A stretch of 64,000 nt of DNA from Gordonia sp049847105 (lineage in GTDB: Bacteria > Actinomycetota > Actinomycetes > Mycobacteriales > Mycobacteriaceae), in NCBI RefSeq assembly GCF_049847105.1, contig NZ_JBNCNS010000003.1:186001-250000 (forward strand), in the 5' to 3' direction. Position 1 is the first letter of the stretch; each line of letters opens with the position of its first letter. A program made the position numbers and the translations under genes. This document shows positions 1 to 8,353 of this stretch, in pieces. The notes under the pieces were generated by a model. The model did no database searches and was not told the DNA's origin. It was given only the letters and a program-made list of their open reading frames with translations.

Positions 1-1063
1 GTTCGCATCCCCGCTCGGCGAGGGCGCGCGCAGTGGCACGGCCGATGCCACTGCCTGCACCGGTGATCACGGCGAGCTTGCCGGACAGGGGGTTCGGCCT
101 GCTGAACACTCGCGCGCGGTCGATCCGGCCCGTGGTGTCGGTGCGCGAGCCCGTGGAGTGAGTGGCGATGAAGTCTCGTGCCACATCAGCAAGATACCCG
201 GGTCTGGTGTACGGGAGCCAGTGCCCGGTCGCAGTGCTGTGTCGCCACAGGCGCTGAGCGTGCCGGTATGTGTCGTCGAAGATCGCCGGGCGCAGCGCGA
301 TGTCGCGCTCGTTGACCAGTTCGAGTACCGGGACCGCCGTCGGACGCGACTCGGGTTTGCGCAGCTTCTGTCTGATGTTGGCCCGATAGAGCCGGAGGCC
401 GGAGATCATGTCGTCGCCCAATGTGTCTGCGACCACCACGTTCTCCCGTGGCGTGCCCTCGACCCGATGGAGGAACTCGCGCCACACCGTTGGGGTCCCC
501 ACCGCGCCGAAGAACATCCTCGGCAGCACGGGTAGCTGGAAGAACACCGTGTACGACGACGAAGTCGCTTGGGCAAGAGCGTGTCCCAGTTTGCGCGGAG
601 TCGGGCGGGAGAGATTGTCGCGGGCCCAGTCGGCCAGGTAGTCGAGGTTGGGACCGGACACGGAGACGAACGATCCGATGCGCTGTTCTGCGCCCGGTCG
701 GGTGACCGCCTCCCAGGCCTGCACCGATCCCCAGTCGTGGGCGACGAGGTGGATCGGCCGATCGGGACTGACGGCCTCGGCCACCGCGAACAGGTCGTCG
801 GCGAGGACGCTCAACCGGTACGGGTCGTCGCCGTCGGGACGGTCGCTCTCCCCGAATCCGCGGCAGTCGTAGGCCACCACCCGGAAATCCTCGGCCAGTG
901 CCGGTGCCACGTGGGTCCAGAGGTGATGGGTGTCCGGCCATCCATGGACGAGCAGGACCGTCGGACGGGGGTCCGCGACGTCGGGCCGAGCCGACCCCGC
1001 CACTTCGAAAACGGCGAGGTGAATCCCGTCGTTGCTGACACTGCTCTTACGCCAATCGACCAT
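1..1063 (-). CDS. ephD: EphD-like alpha/beta hydrolase fused to a short-chain dehydrogenase (3' end outside window)
   Basis: The first 354 residues are in the window; the gene runs off at base 1. The N-terminal part is an alpha/beta hydrolase of the epoxide-hydrolase type, with HGWPD at residues 40-44 and nucleophile Asp110 in HDWGS. From about residue 327 a second domain begins with a Rossmann glycine motif, TGAGSGIG, typical of short-chain dehydrogenases. Mycobacterial EphD has this hydrolase-SDR order. The start at 1063 is ATG with a GAAGGAGAG ribosome site 5 nt upstream. By family it may act on epoxides or lipid intermediates and on an alcohol/ketone; the substrate is unknown. The fusion itself is read directly from the sequence, the name is inferred. 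Confidence 0.85.
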   Translation of the reverse strand, partial: MVDWRKSSVSNDGIHLAVFEVAGSARPDVADPRPTVLLVHGWPDTHHLWTHVAPALAEDFRVVAYDCRGFGESDRPDGDDPYRLSVLADDLFAVAEAVSPDRPIHLVAHDWGSVQAWEAVTRPGAEQRIGSFVSVSGPNLDYLADWARDNLSRPTPRKLGHALAQATSSSYTVFFQLPVLPRMFFGAVGTPTVWREFLHRVEGTPRENVVVADTLGDDMISGLRLYRANIRQKLRKPESRPTAVPVLELVNERDIALRPAIFDDTYRHAQRLWRHSTATGHWLPYTRPGYLADVARDFIATHSTGSRTDTTGRIDRARVFSRPNPLSGKLAVITGAGSGIGRATARALAERGCE

Positions 1064-1180
1064 GCGACTCTCCTTCGAGACGATCGAATGGAGTTAGACG
1101 TTACCAAGCGTCACATGAATTGACCAGAGTGTCCGTGACGGGGCGTCACGTGTATTCGGTCGGAGCTATATCCGCGCAGG

Positions 1181-2434
1181 TCATTGCCGATATGACGACA
1201 GGAAGTTTCCGATTCGTTCGATGGCAACACCGAGGTCGCGGGACCAGGGGAGGGTGACGATCCGGAAATGGTTGTGGTCGGTGAGGTTGAAGCCCGTTCC
1301 CTGGACGACGAGGATCTTCTCCTGCAGGAGCAGGTCCTGGACGAACAGTTCGTCGTTGTGGATCTCGTGTACCTCGGGGTCGAGGCGGGGGAAGGCATAG
1401 AGCGCGCCCATCGGCTTCACGCAGCTGACGCCGGGGATCTGATTGAGCTTCTCCCAGGTGACGTTGCGCTGCTCGAAGAGACGTCCGCCGGGTTCGACGA
1501 GGGCGTCGATGCTCTGATAGCCGCCGAGTGCGACCTGGATGGCATGTTGGCCGGGCACATTGGAGCAGAGCCGGGTGGAGGCGAGGATGCCGAGACCTTC
1601 GATGAATCCCCGCGCATGATCCTTCGGGCCGGTGAGGACCAGCCAGCCGGCGCGATAGCCACAGACCCGGTAGGCCTTCGACAGGCCGTTGAAGGTGAGA
1701 CAGAGGAGATCCGGGGCCAGCGATGCCACGTTCACGTGCTCTGCGTCGTCGTAGAGGATCTTGTCGTAGATCTCGTCGGCCATGATCAACAGTGAATGCG
1801 CTCGGGCGAGCTCGACGAGCTGTTCGAGGACCTCGCGTGAGTAGACGGCACCGGTCGGGTTGTTGGGGTTGATGATCACGATCGCCTTGGTGCGGTCGGT
1901 GATCTTCGATGCGATGTCGGCGATGTCGGGGTTCCAGCCGTTGTCCTCATCGCAGCGGTAATGCACCGCGCGCCCGCCCGACAGCGCTGTCATCGCCGTC
2001 CAGAGCGGGTAGTCGGGCGAGGGGATGAGCACTTCGTCGCCGTCGTTGAGCAGCGACTGCATGGTCATCGTGATCAGCTCGGACACACCATTGCCCAGGA
2101 TCACGTCGTCGACGTCGAAATACGGGAAGTCGGGGATGAGCTCGTATCGGGTGACGACGGCACGTCGGGCCGAGAGGACACCCGCCGACTCGGAGTATCC
2201 CTGTGCATACGGCAGGGCGTGGATCATGTCGCGCATGATCACATCGGGTGCCTCGAAACCGAACAGGGCCGGGTTGCCGATGTTGAGCTTCATGATCCGG
2301 TGGCCCTCGGCCTCGAGTCGTGCCGCATGCGCATGCACCGGCCCCCGGATCTCGTAGCACACGTTCTGCAGCTTCTGCGACTGCTCGAGTGGCTTGAGGT
2401 TCTGGTTCAGATGCGATACATGCGGTCTACTCAC
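1181..2434 (-). CDS. PLP-dependent aminotransferase (AspC/AlaA type)
   Basis: A class I/II fold-type I aminotransferase of 417 residues from the chosen start. Visible landmarks are NPNNPTG at about 190-196, Asp220 (pyridine nitrogen contact) and the Schiff-base lysine at about 253 in NGLSKAYR. It should move an amino group between alanine or aspartate and 2-oxoglutarate in the cytosol. It matches the type annotated aspC (Rv0337c) in M. tuberculosis, where it also lies beside an Rv0338c-type Fe-S oxidoreductase, as here. I chose the GTG at 2434; a TTG at 2461 adds nine residues and neither has a good ribosome site. Alanine versus aspartate preference cannot be read from sequence. Confidence 0.88.
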   Translation of the reverse strand: MSRPHVSHLNQNLKPLEQSQKLQNVCYEIRGPVHAHAARLEAEGHRIMKLNIGNPALFGFEAPDVIMRDMIHALPYAQGYSESAGVLSARRAVVTRYELIPDFPYFDVDDVILGNGVSELITMTMQSLLNDGDEVLIPSPDYPLWTAMTALSGGRAVHYRCDEDNGWNPDIADIASKITDRTKAIVIINPNNPTGAVYSREVLEQLVELARAHSLLIMADEIYDKILYDDAEHVNVASLAPDLLCLTFNGLSKAYRVCGYRAGWLVLTGPKDHARGFIEGLGILASTRLCSNVPGQHAIQVALGGYQSIDALVEPGGRLFEQRNVTWEKLNQIPGVSCVKPMGALYAFPRLDPEVHEIHNDELFVQDLLLQEKILVVQGTGFNLTDHNHFRIVTLPWSRDLGVAIERIGNFLSSYRQ

Positions 2435-2530
2435 GAGTTCAATTGTGACAGCACTGCGCAAACCGGTTTTCCGGGTGTCTGTCAGGGTTGCGCGACGTCT
2501 GGTCAGTTAAGCGGGGATCGGGCGCAGAAA

Positions 2531-2566
2531 CACGTCGACCGCGCCACTGTGGGCGCGGTCGACGTG
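2531..2566 (-). terminator. Strong hairpin after the Fe-S oxidoreductase gene
   Basis: Perfect 15-bp arms (2531-2545 and 2552-2566) separated by six bases. It lies 15 nt past the stop of the Fe-S oxidoreductase gene and about 100 nt before the aminotransferase start. There is no U-tract, as is usual for actinobacterial terminators. It could also limit read-through between the two genes. Confidence 0.6.
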
Positions 2567-2580
2567 GTCGGGATCGTGGA

Positions 2581-3560
2581 TCAGCTGTGTCCGGGCCGCT
2601 TCTTGCCCGCAGCGATGCCGAATCCCTTTGCCTTCGAGGAGCCTGCCTCGGCGATCGTCCGGCCGCCGTTCGACGACTGTGCCGATTCCTCCGGGCCCCC
2701 TTCGGGCTCGGTCGTCGTCTCGGGCTCAGTCGCCGTCGCCGGCTCGGTCTCCGCTTCCGGAGCTTCCGGCTCCGGCGTCGACTCGGGTGCGGCGGCAGGA
2801 GCTGCTGCGGCAGGAGCGGCCTTGCCGAATGAACCCGGCCGCTTCTTGCCGGCCGACATGCCGAATCCCTTGGCCTTGGCGGGCTTTTCCTCGGTGACAG
2901 CGGCCGCGGTGGACTCGCTCGACGCCTCGACAGGCACCGCCGACGACTCCGCGGTCTCGCTCGGTGCGGGCTCGGCCGACTCGGCGGGCTCGCTGGGTGC
3001 AGCCTCGGTCGTCGGTGCAGCAGCCGCGGGTGCGGCAGCTGCCTTGCCGGCTCCGCCCGGCCGCTTCTTGCCGGCCGACATGCCGAATCCCTTGGCCTTG
3101 GCGGGCTTCTCCTCGGTGACGGCCGCCGGGCCGGCGGACTCGGTGTCCGCAGTCGGCGATGCCTCAGGCGCGGACTCCGCCTCGGCGACATTGCTCTCCG
3201 CAGGTGCCGTGACCCCGGCGTCGGCAGCAGCGGCGTTCGGCTTCTTCACACCCGGACGTTTCGCGCTGCCCATGCCGAAGCCCTTTGCCGCGGGCTTCTT
3301 CTCGGTCGCAGCAGATTCGACGGCGGACGACGACTCGGCCTCGGCCGGTGCGGGCTCGGCGGAGCCGGCCTCGGGCTTGGCGGCACCCGGGCGCTTGGCT
3401 CCACCCTTCATGCCGAATCCCTTGGCGGCGGGCTTCTTCTCCGCAGGCGGCGTCGCGGCCGGTGCCGATTCGGTGGCCTTCTCGCCGGCCGGGGCCTCGG
3501 TCTTCCCTGCGGAGCCGGGCTTCTTGCCCCCCTTCATGCCGAGTCCGACCTTGGGCTTCG
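2581..3560 (-). repeat. Coding repeats: six basic Gly-Phe motifs in the tail of the Fe-S oxidoreductase
   Basis: The last ~325 residues alternate Ala/Glu/Pro/Thr-rich acidic linkers with six basic motifs. They read approximately GLGMKGGKKPG, KGFGMKGGAKRPG, KGFGMGSAKRPG, KGFGMSAGKKRPG (twice) and KGFGIAAGKKRPG. Linkers vary in length, so this is an interspersed repeat rather than a strict tandem array. Confidence 0.85.
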
Positions 3561-5952
3561 GCTTGGCCTCCGTCGTGGTGGCGGTCGCAGCAGCAGCCGG
3601 AGCAGCGTCTGCTTCCTTCTCCTCGACGGCGGGCGCAGCGGACGCCGTCGAGGCCGGCACCGACGCCGGACCCAGGTAGCGGCCGCCGCGGCTCACCTCG
3701 GGCGCGCCACGCTTCACCGAATCGAGGAGCAGCTGGGCGACGTCGACGACCTCGACCTTGCCCTCCTGCTCGGTGCCACTGGTCCGCGCGGTCACGCCGT
3801 CGGTCAGCATCACGCGGCAGAACGGGCAGCCAGTGGCGACCTTCTTGGTTTCCTGGCCGCTGAGATCGCCGAGGGTGTCGAGCGCCTCGTCCACGCGATC
3901 GAGGTTGATGCGCTTACCGATCTGCTCTTCCATCCACATGCGGGCACCGCCGGCGCCGCAGCACATCGAGCGCTCGCCGTGGCGAGGCATCTCGGTGAGC
4001 GTCGATCCCGACGCACCCATCAGCTCGCGCGGGGCGTCGTAGACCTTGTTGTGGCGGCCCAGATAACACGGGTCGTGGTAGGTGACACCTTCGCCGAGTG
4101 GCGCAACCGGGACCAGACGCTTCTCGCGGACCAGCCGGTTGAGCAGCTGGGTGTGGTGGACCACCTCGTACTGGGCGCCCAGCTGTGGGTATTCGTTGCC
4201 CAGCGCGTTGAAGCAGTGCGCACAGGTGACGACGATCTTCTTGCGCTGGGCGGGTGCCGTGGAGAAGACCTCGCCGAGCATCTCGATGTTCTGCTGCGCG
4301 AGCATCTGGAAGAGGAACTCGTTGCCCGCGCGGCGAGCGGAGTCGCCGGTGCAGGTTTCTCCTTCACCCAGAACGAGGAAGTTGACGGCCGAGATGTCGA
4401 GAAGTTCGGCGACGGCCTTCGTGGTCTTCTTCGCACGGTCCTCGTAGGCGCCGGCGCAACCGACCCAGAACAAGTACTCGAAGCCTTCGAACGATTCGAC
4501 ATCCTTGCCGAACACCGGGATCTCGATGTCGATCTCGTCGATCCAGTTGGTGCGCGCCGAGGAGTTCTGGCCCCACGGGTTGCCCTTGTTCTCCAGGTTC
4601 TTGAACATCCCGGCGAGTTCGGTCGGGAAGTCCGACTCGATCAGCACCTGATAGCGGCGCATGTCCAGGATGTGGTCGACGTGTTCGATGTCGACGGGGC
4701 ACTGCTCGACGCAGGCGCCGCAGGTGGTGCAGCTCCATAGGGTCTCGGTGTCGATGACCGCGCCGAGTTCGCCGTCGATGGACCCGGTCCCGGCGCTCTC
4801 GCCGACGAGCTTGCGGCCGGCTTCCGCACGGGCGGACTCCGGGATCTTGGCCAGCTTGGCCTCGTCGACATTCCCGTCGGCGTCGACCAGACCGACCTCG
4901 TCGCCGCCCATGTCGGTGCTGCCGCCCGCGATGAGATAGGGCGCCTTGGCCTGCGCGTGGTCGCGCAACGACATGATCAGCAGCTTGGGCGACAGCGGTT
5001 TTCCGGTGTTCCATGCCGGGCACTGGCTCTGGCATCGACCACATTCGGTACAGGTGGTGAAGTCCAGCCAGCCCTTCCAGCTGAAGTCCTCGACCTTGCC
5101 CGCGCCGAATGCGTCCACGTCGGGATCCGCGGTCTCCATGTCGAGGATCTGGCCCTGACTCATCATCGGCTTGAGCGCACCGAGCGCGACTCCGCCGTCG
5201 GCCTCACGCTTGAAGTAGATGTTGAAGAACGCCGCGAAGCGGTGCCATGCCACACCCCAGTCGATGTGCATGCCGACGACGGCCAGCCAGATCATGCCGC
5301 TCATCAGCTTGACGACTGCTGCCACCGTGACCCAGTACTCCGACGATCCGTCGAACAGCATGGCGAAGTAGTGGGTGAAGAAGGAGGTCCAGATCGGCGG
5401 GTCCTCGAGACCGGCGGAGATCTTGAACGTCTTGACGAAGATCATGCCGAGGCCCTCGAGCAGGACGACCCACTCGACGAAATAGGCCGCCCCGAAACGT
5501 GAACCGGTGAACCGGGAGATCCGTTCGGGCACCCGGGGGTGATTGAGTTGGCGGATCACCATCAGGACGATGATGCCGATGACGGTCCCGAGTCCCAGCA
5601 GTTCGTCCGCGAAGATGTAGATTTTCCAGGCGCCGATGACGGGCCAGTGGAAATCCGGATCGAAGATCTGCCCGTAGGCCTCGAACCACAGGATGAATCC
5701 CGCCAGGAAGCCGACCATGACCAGCCAGTGCGCCCAACCGACGCTCCGGAACTTCGCCATACGCGTATGGGCGATGAACTCTTTGAGCATCGTCCACAGG
5801 CGCGGGAAGAACGGCCAGAATCGCGAACTGTCGACCCGCTGGCCTTGCGCGATGGACCGGACCATGGTCCATACGCCGCGCAGGAACAGCGCCCAACAGA
5901 AGAGACTGATGACGGCGGCAACAGTGCCGATGGTGATCGTCGTGGCATTCAC
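2581..5952 (-). CDS. Membrane Fe-S (heterodisulfide-reductase-like) oxidoreductase with repeat tail
   Basis: A 1123-residue protein of the Rv0338c type. The N-terminus has several membrane segments (about 6-28, 71-92, 115-133, 160-175, 206-230). Next come two 4Fe-4S cysteine clusters (C301/304/307/311 and C408/411/414/418), then two CCG-type domains with Cys499, Cys533, Cys577/580, Cys629, the CCGAGG stretch at 664-669 and Cys709/712. This order is that of membrane-bound HdrDE/GlpC-like electron-transfer proteins; donor and acceptor are unknown. From about residue 770 a low-complexity Ala/Glu/Pro tail carries six copies of a motif like KGFGMxxGKKRPG, the last ending the protein. The GTG start at 5952 has GAGGGG about 10 nt upstream. 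An overlapping ATG at 5948 is in another frame. Confidence 0.9.
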   Translation of the reverse strand: MNATTITIGTVAAVISLFCWALFLRGVWTMVRSIAQGQRVDSSRFWPFFPRLWTMLKEFIAHTRMAKFRSVGWAHWLVMVGFLAGFILWFEAYGQIFDPDFHWPVIGAWKIYIFADELLGLGTVIGIIVLMVIRQLNHPRVPERISRFTGSRFGAAYFVEWVVLLEGLGMIFVKTFKISAGLEDPPIWTSFFTHYFAMLFDGSSEYWVTVAAVVKLMSGMIWLAVVGMHIDWGVAWHRFAAFFNIYFKREADGGVALGALKPMMSQGQILDMETADPDVDAFGAGKVEDFSWKGWLDFTTCTECGRCQSQCPAWNTGKPLSPKLLIMSLRDHAQAKAPYLIAGGSTDMGGDEVGLVDADGNVDEAKLAKIPESARAEAGRKLVGESAGTGSIDGELGAVIDTETLWSCTTCGACVEQCPVDIEHVDHILDMRRYQVLIESDFPTELAGMFKNLENKGNPWGQNSSARTNWIDEIDIEIPVFGKDVESFEGFEYLFWVGCAGAYEDRAKKTTKAVAELLDISAVNFLVLGEGETCTGDSARRAGNEFLFQMLAQQNIEMLGEVFSTAPAQRKKIVVTCAHCFNALGNEYPQLGAQYEVVHHTQLLNRLVREKRLVPVAPLGEGVTYHDPCYLGRHNKVYDAPRELMGASGSTLTEMPRHGERSMCCGAGGARMWMEEQIGKRINLDRVDEALDTLGDLSGQETKKVATGCPFCRVMLTDGVTARTSGTEQEGKVEVVDVAQLLLDSVKRGAPEVSRGGRYLGPASVPASTASAAPAVEEKEADAAPAAAATATTTEAKPKPKVGLGMKGGKKPGSAGKTEAPAGEKATESAPAATPPAEKKPAAKGFGMKGGAKRPGAAKPEAGSAEPAPAEAESSSAVESAATEKKPAAKGFGMGSAKRPGVKKPNAAAADAGVTAPAESNVAEAESAPEASPTADTESAGPAAVTEEKPAKAKGFGMSAGKKRPGGAGKAAAAPAAAAPTTEAAPSEPAESAEPAPSETAESSAVPVEASSESTAAAVTEEKPAKAKGFGMSAGKKRPGSFGKAAPAAAAPAAAPESTPEPEAPEAETEPATATEPETTTEPEGGPEESAQSSNGGRTIAEAGSSKAKGFGIAAGKKRPGHS

Positions 5953-6063
5953 GGCGTCACGGCCCCTCTCTGGTTGATCACCGGCTCATTTGCGCAGGAC
6001 TGATGCGCACGTGGCCGACGTGTACTACCGGTAACCGTAGTTCCTCGAGGACGTCGAGCGCTG

Positions 6064-6085
6064 CCAAGGATTGCCTAACTAACAC
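6064..6085 (-). promoter_or_regulatory. Weak IdeR/DtxR-box-like site upstream of the Fe-S oxidoreductase
   Basis: On the minus strand the core GTTAGGCAATCC matches the iron-box core GTTAGGCTAACC at 10 of 12 positions, but the flanks match poorly (about 12/19 overall). It lies about 110 nt upstream of the GTG at 5952. Iron control of an Fe-S enzyme would make sense, but this is only a suggestion. Confidence 0.3.
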
Positions 6086-6184
6086 TCGGTTCGCGCACGA
6101 CGCACACGCTGATGGTACTCACGAGTAACTTACTGTCGAGTCAGGTCGGGGCGCAACGGACGATTGTGCTGATCGTCACCGGCC

Positions 6185-7585
6185 TCAGCCGTCGATGCCC
6201 GCGACTTTCTCCAATTCTTCCAGTGCGGTGCCGAGGTGGGTCAGGAGTCGCTGCAGACTCGGCAACTCCTTGCGAGCGCCGATGATCCCGAAATTCACCT
6301 GGTCCGCCGTCGTCGTGACCGTGATGTTGAGCGCCAGTCCCTCCATCGCGATGGACACCGGATAGGCGCCGTCGAGCCGGGCACCGTTCCAGTAGAGCTG
6401 CTCCGCCGGCCCGGGCACGTTGCTGATGATCAGATTGAATTGCGGCGGTGTGTAGCGGACGAAACCCGGGACGGGTGCGAGTGCGAGCGGTGCGAACGCG
6501 GCGGCACCGAACATCAGCGCCTGCAGCGGGGACAGACCACGGATGACCTGCTTCGCCTTGCGGGTGGAAGAGACCACCGTGGCGAGGCGTCGTTCCGGAT
6601 CGGGTTGGTCGGTAGCCAGGTTCGCCAGGATGGCGGTGACCAGATTGCCCTCGGATGCGTCGTCGGAGTGCATGGAGACGGGGATGGCCGCGACGAGCGG
6701 TGCGTCCGGCAGGTCGTCGCGGTCGATCAGGTACGAGCGCAGCGCTCCTCCGCACATCGCGACGATGACGTCATTGAGGGTGATGTCGAGCGCGGAAGCG
6801 ATGGCGCGGAGCCGTTCCATCGGCCACTGCTGGGCGGCGAACCGGCGCGCGCTGCCGATCGGGACGTCGAGCATGGTGCGCGGCGCCGGGACGAACGGAG
6901 AGGCGAAGTCGTCGTCGGTGACGGCTGTCCACGCCACCCGGGCCGCGGCCGGGGCCGCCCCGACGATCTGTCCGGCGACGCCGACGGCCTGCCCGACCAG
7001 GCCGGTCACCGCCGAGAGCTTCGGTATGCGTGAGCCCGACGCCGACGTGGTCCGTGATCGTCGAACGAGCCGGGGATCCCACCACGCGGTGCCGTTGCGA
7101 TCGTCGGGATCGGTGGACAGCGAATTCTCCAAGAGGCGTAGCGCGGAGACGCCGTCGACCAGTGAGTGATGGATCTTGGTGTAGATGGCGACGCGGCCGT
7201 CCTCGAGTCCGTCGATGATGTGGAGCTCCCACATCGGGCGGGTGCGGTCGAGCAGGGCGCTGTGGTTGAGCGACACGTAGCGCAGCAGCTCACGGATGCG
7301 TCCCGGGCGCGGGAGCACGGCCCGCCGCACGTGATAGTCGAAGTCGATCTCGTCGTCGTGGGACCAGGCGGCGTAGCCGAACAGTGAGGCCGGCGATGCG
7401 GGTCGCTTGCGGAACAGTCGGCGCACATCGGTGCAACCCTGGAAGGTCTCGAAGATCTCCTCGGCGAGTTCGGTTCCCGATTGCCCTTCCCTGGGCACGA
7501 ACAGCTGGAGTCCGCCGACATGCATCGGTTGCTCGCGGGTCTCCGCGATCAGGAACATGGATTCGGTGACCGGCATATAGGGCAT
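6185..7585 (-). CDS. WS/DGAT wax ester synthase / diacylglycerol acyltransferase
   Basis: A 466-residue member of the wax ester synthase/acyl-CoA:diacylglycerol acyltransferase family, which makes storage triacylglycerol or wax esters in mycolata. The catalytic HHxxxDG motif reads HHSLVDG at about residues 139-145, and the N-terminus (MPVTESMFLIAETREQPMHV) is typical. The ATG at 7585 was chosen because it fits the family N-terminus and has GAGGT 8 nt upstream; an upstream in-frame extension looks non-coding. It stands alone, divergent from the SanA-like gene. Which acyl acceptor it uses cannot be said. Confidence 0.92.
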   Translation of the reverse strand: MPYMPVTESMFLIAETREQPMHVGGLQLFVPREGQSGTELAEEIFETFQGCTDVRRLFRKRPASPASLFGYAAWSHDDEIDFDYHVRRAVLPRPGRIRELLRYVSLNHSALLDRTRPMWELHIIDGLEDGRVAIYTKIHHSLVDGVSALRLLENSLSTDPDDRNGTAWWDPRLVRRSRTTSASGSRIPKLSAVTGLVGQAVGVAGQIVGAAPAAARVAWTAVTDDDFASPFVPAPRTMLDVPIGSARRFAAQQWPMERLRAIASALDITLNDVIVAMCGGALRSYLIDRDDLPDAPLVAAIPVSMHSDDASEGNLVTAILANLATDQPDPERRLATVVSSTRKAKQVIRGLSPLQALMFGAAAFAPLALAPVPGFVRYTPPQFNLIISNVPGPAEQLYWNGARLDGAYPVSIAMEGLALNITVTTTADQVNFGIIGARKELPSLQRLLTHLGTALEELEKVAGIDG

Positions 7586-7721
7586 CGTGGCGACCTCTGG
7601 ATCTCGGGGTGGGGCACCGTGCGGGCAGTGCGATCGTCTCAGTATCAGCCTCCGACCGGCCCCCATCTCCCGATTGGGTCAAGTGGTGATCAACGACTCA
7701 GCGGTCGGTGTCGGGGGAGCC

Positions 7722-8336
7722 ATGATCGCCTACCGTGAGATCGTGCATCCGGCAGCTCGAGCGGTTCTCGTCGTCGTCGTGACCGTCGAGCTGATCGTCA
7801 CGATCGCGGCCACCTGGGTGTACATCTCGTCGTCGGGGCGAGTGCTCGACGAGGGCGACGTGCCGGTCGGTTCGACAGCCCTGGTACTCGGATCGCTGGT
7901 GGACGACGGCGAGCCCGGCGACTATGTGCGCGGTCGTCTCGACACCGCAGTCGACCTCTATCGCTCCGGACGCGTCGACCGGATCATCAACTCGGGCAAC
8001 GGTTCTGCCGCTGCTGGTGATGAACCCGCAGTGATGCGCCACTATCTCGAGCAACACGGTGTCGCCGCCGACGACATCACCGACGACCCGCTCGGCATGG
8101 ATACCGAGGCGAGTTGTCGTCGCGCCCACGAAGATTTCGGTGTCCATGCCGCGGTGATCATCACGCAGGACTTCCACCTGTCACGAGCGATCGCGTTGTG
8201 CCGGAGCCGGGGGATCGACGCAACCGGGGTGGCGGCCCGTTGTGACTGCCCGGAGTGGACAGTGCTCCGCAACCACCTTCGCGAACTCATGCTGGCGCGT
8301 CCGCGAGCGTTGCTGGGCACGATCAGCGGCCGGTGA
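7722..8336 (+). CDS. SanA/YdcF-like DUF218 membrane-anchored protein
   Basis: A 204-residue protein with one N-terminal membrane segment (about 13-35) and a DUF218 domain. Family features are ALVLGSLVDDGEPG near 54-67, the run of a dinucleotide-fold-like domain, and IITQDFHLSRA, which matches the conserved TQxFHxxRA box. Members such as SanA affect envelope permeability and vancomycin sensitivity in enterobacteria; the biochemical reaction is not established. The start is uncertain. ATG 7722 has GGGGAG very close to it, and GTG codons at 7683/7686 are alternatives. Confidence 0.82.
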   Translation: MIAYREIVHPAARAVLVVVVTVELIVTIAATWVYISSSGRVLDEGDVPVGSTALVLGSLVDDGEPGDYVRGRLDTAVDLYRSGRVDRIINSGNGSAAAGDEPAVMRHYLEQHGVAADDITDDPLGMDTEASCRRAHEDFGVHAAVIITQDFHLSRAIALCRSRGIDATGVAARCDCPEWTVLRNHLRELMLARPRALLGTISGR

Positions 8337-8353
8337 ATCAGCGATGAGGCCGG

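Noticed and set aside
1961..3679. A 572-codon plus-strand frame with repeats of PNPLALAGFSSV
   Set aside because: It is the antisense image of the repeat tail of the Fe-S oxidoreductase, not a separate repeat protein.
7587..7721. N-terminal extension of the SanA-like gene
   Set aside because: It would overlap the divergent WS/DGAT promoter and start region, and its composition is not protein-like.
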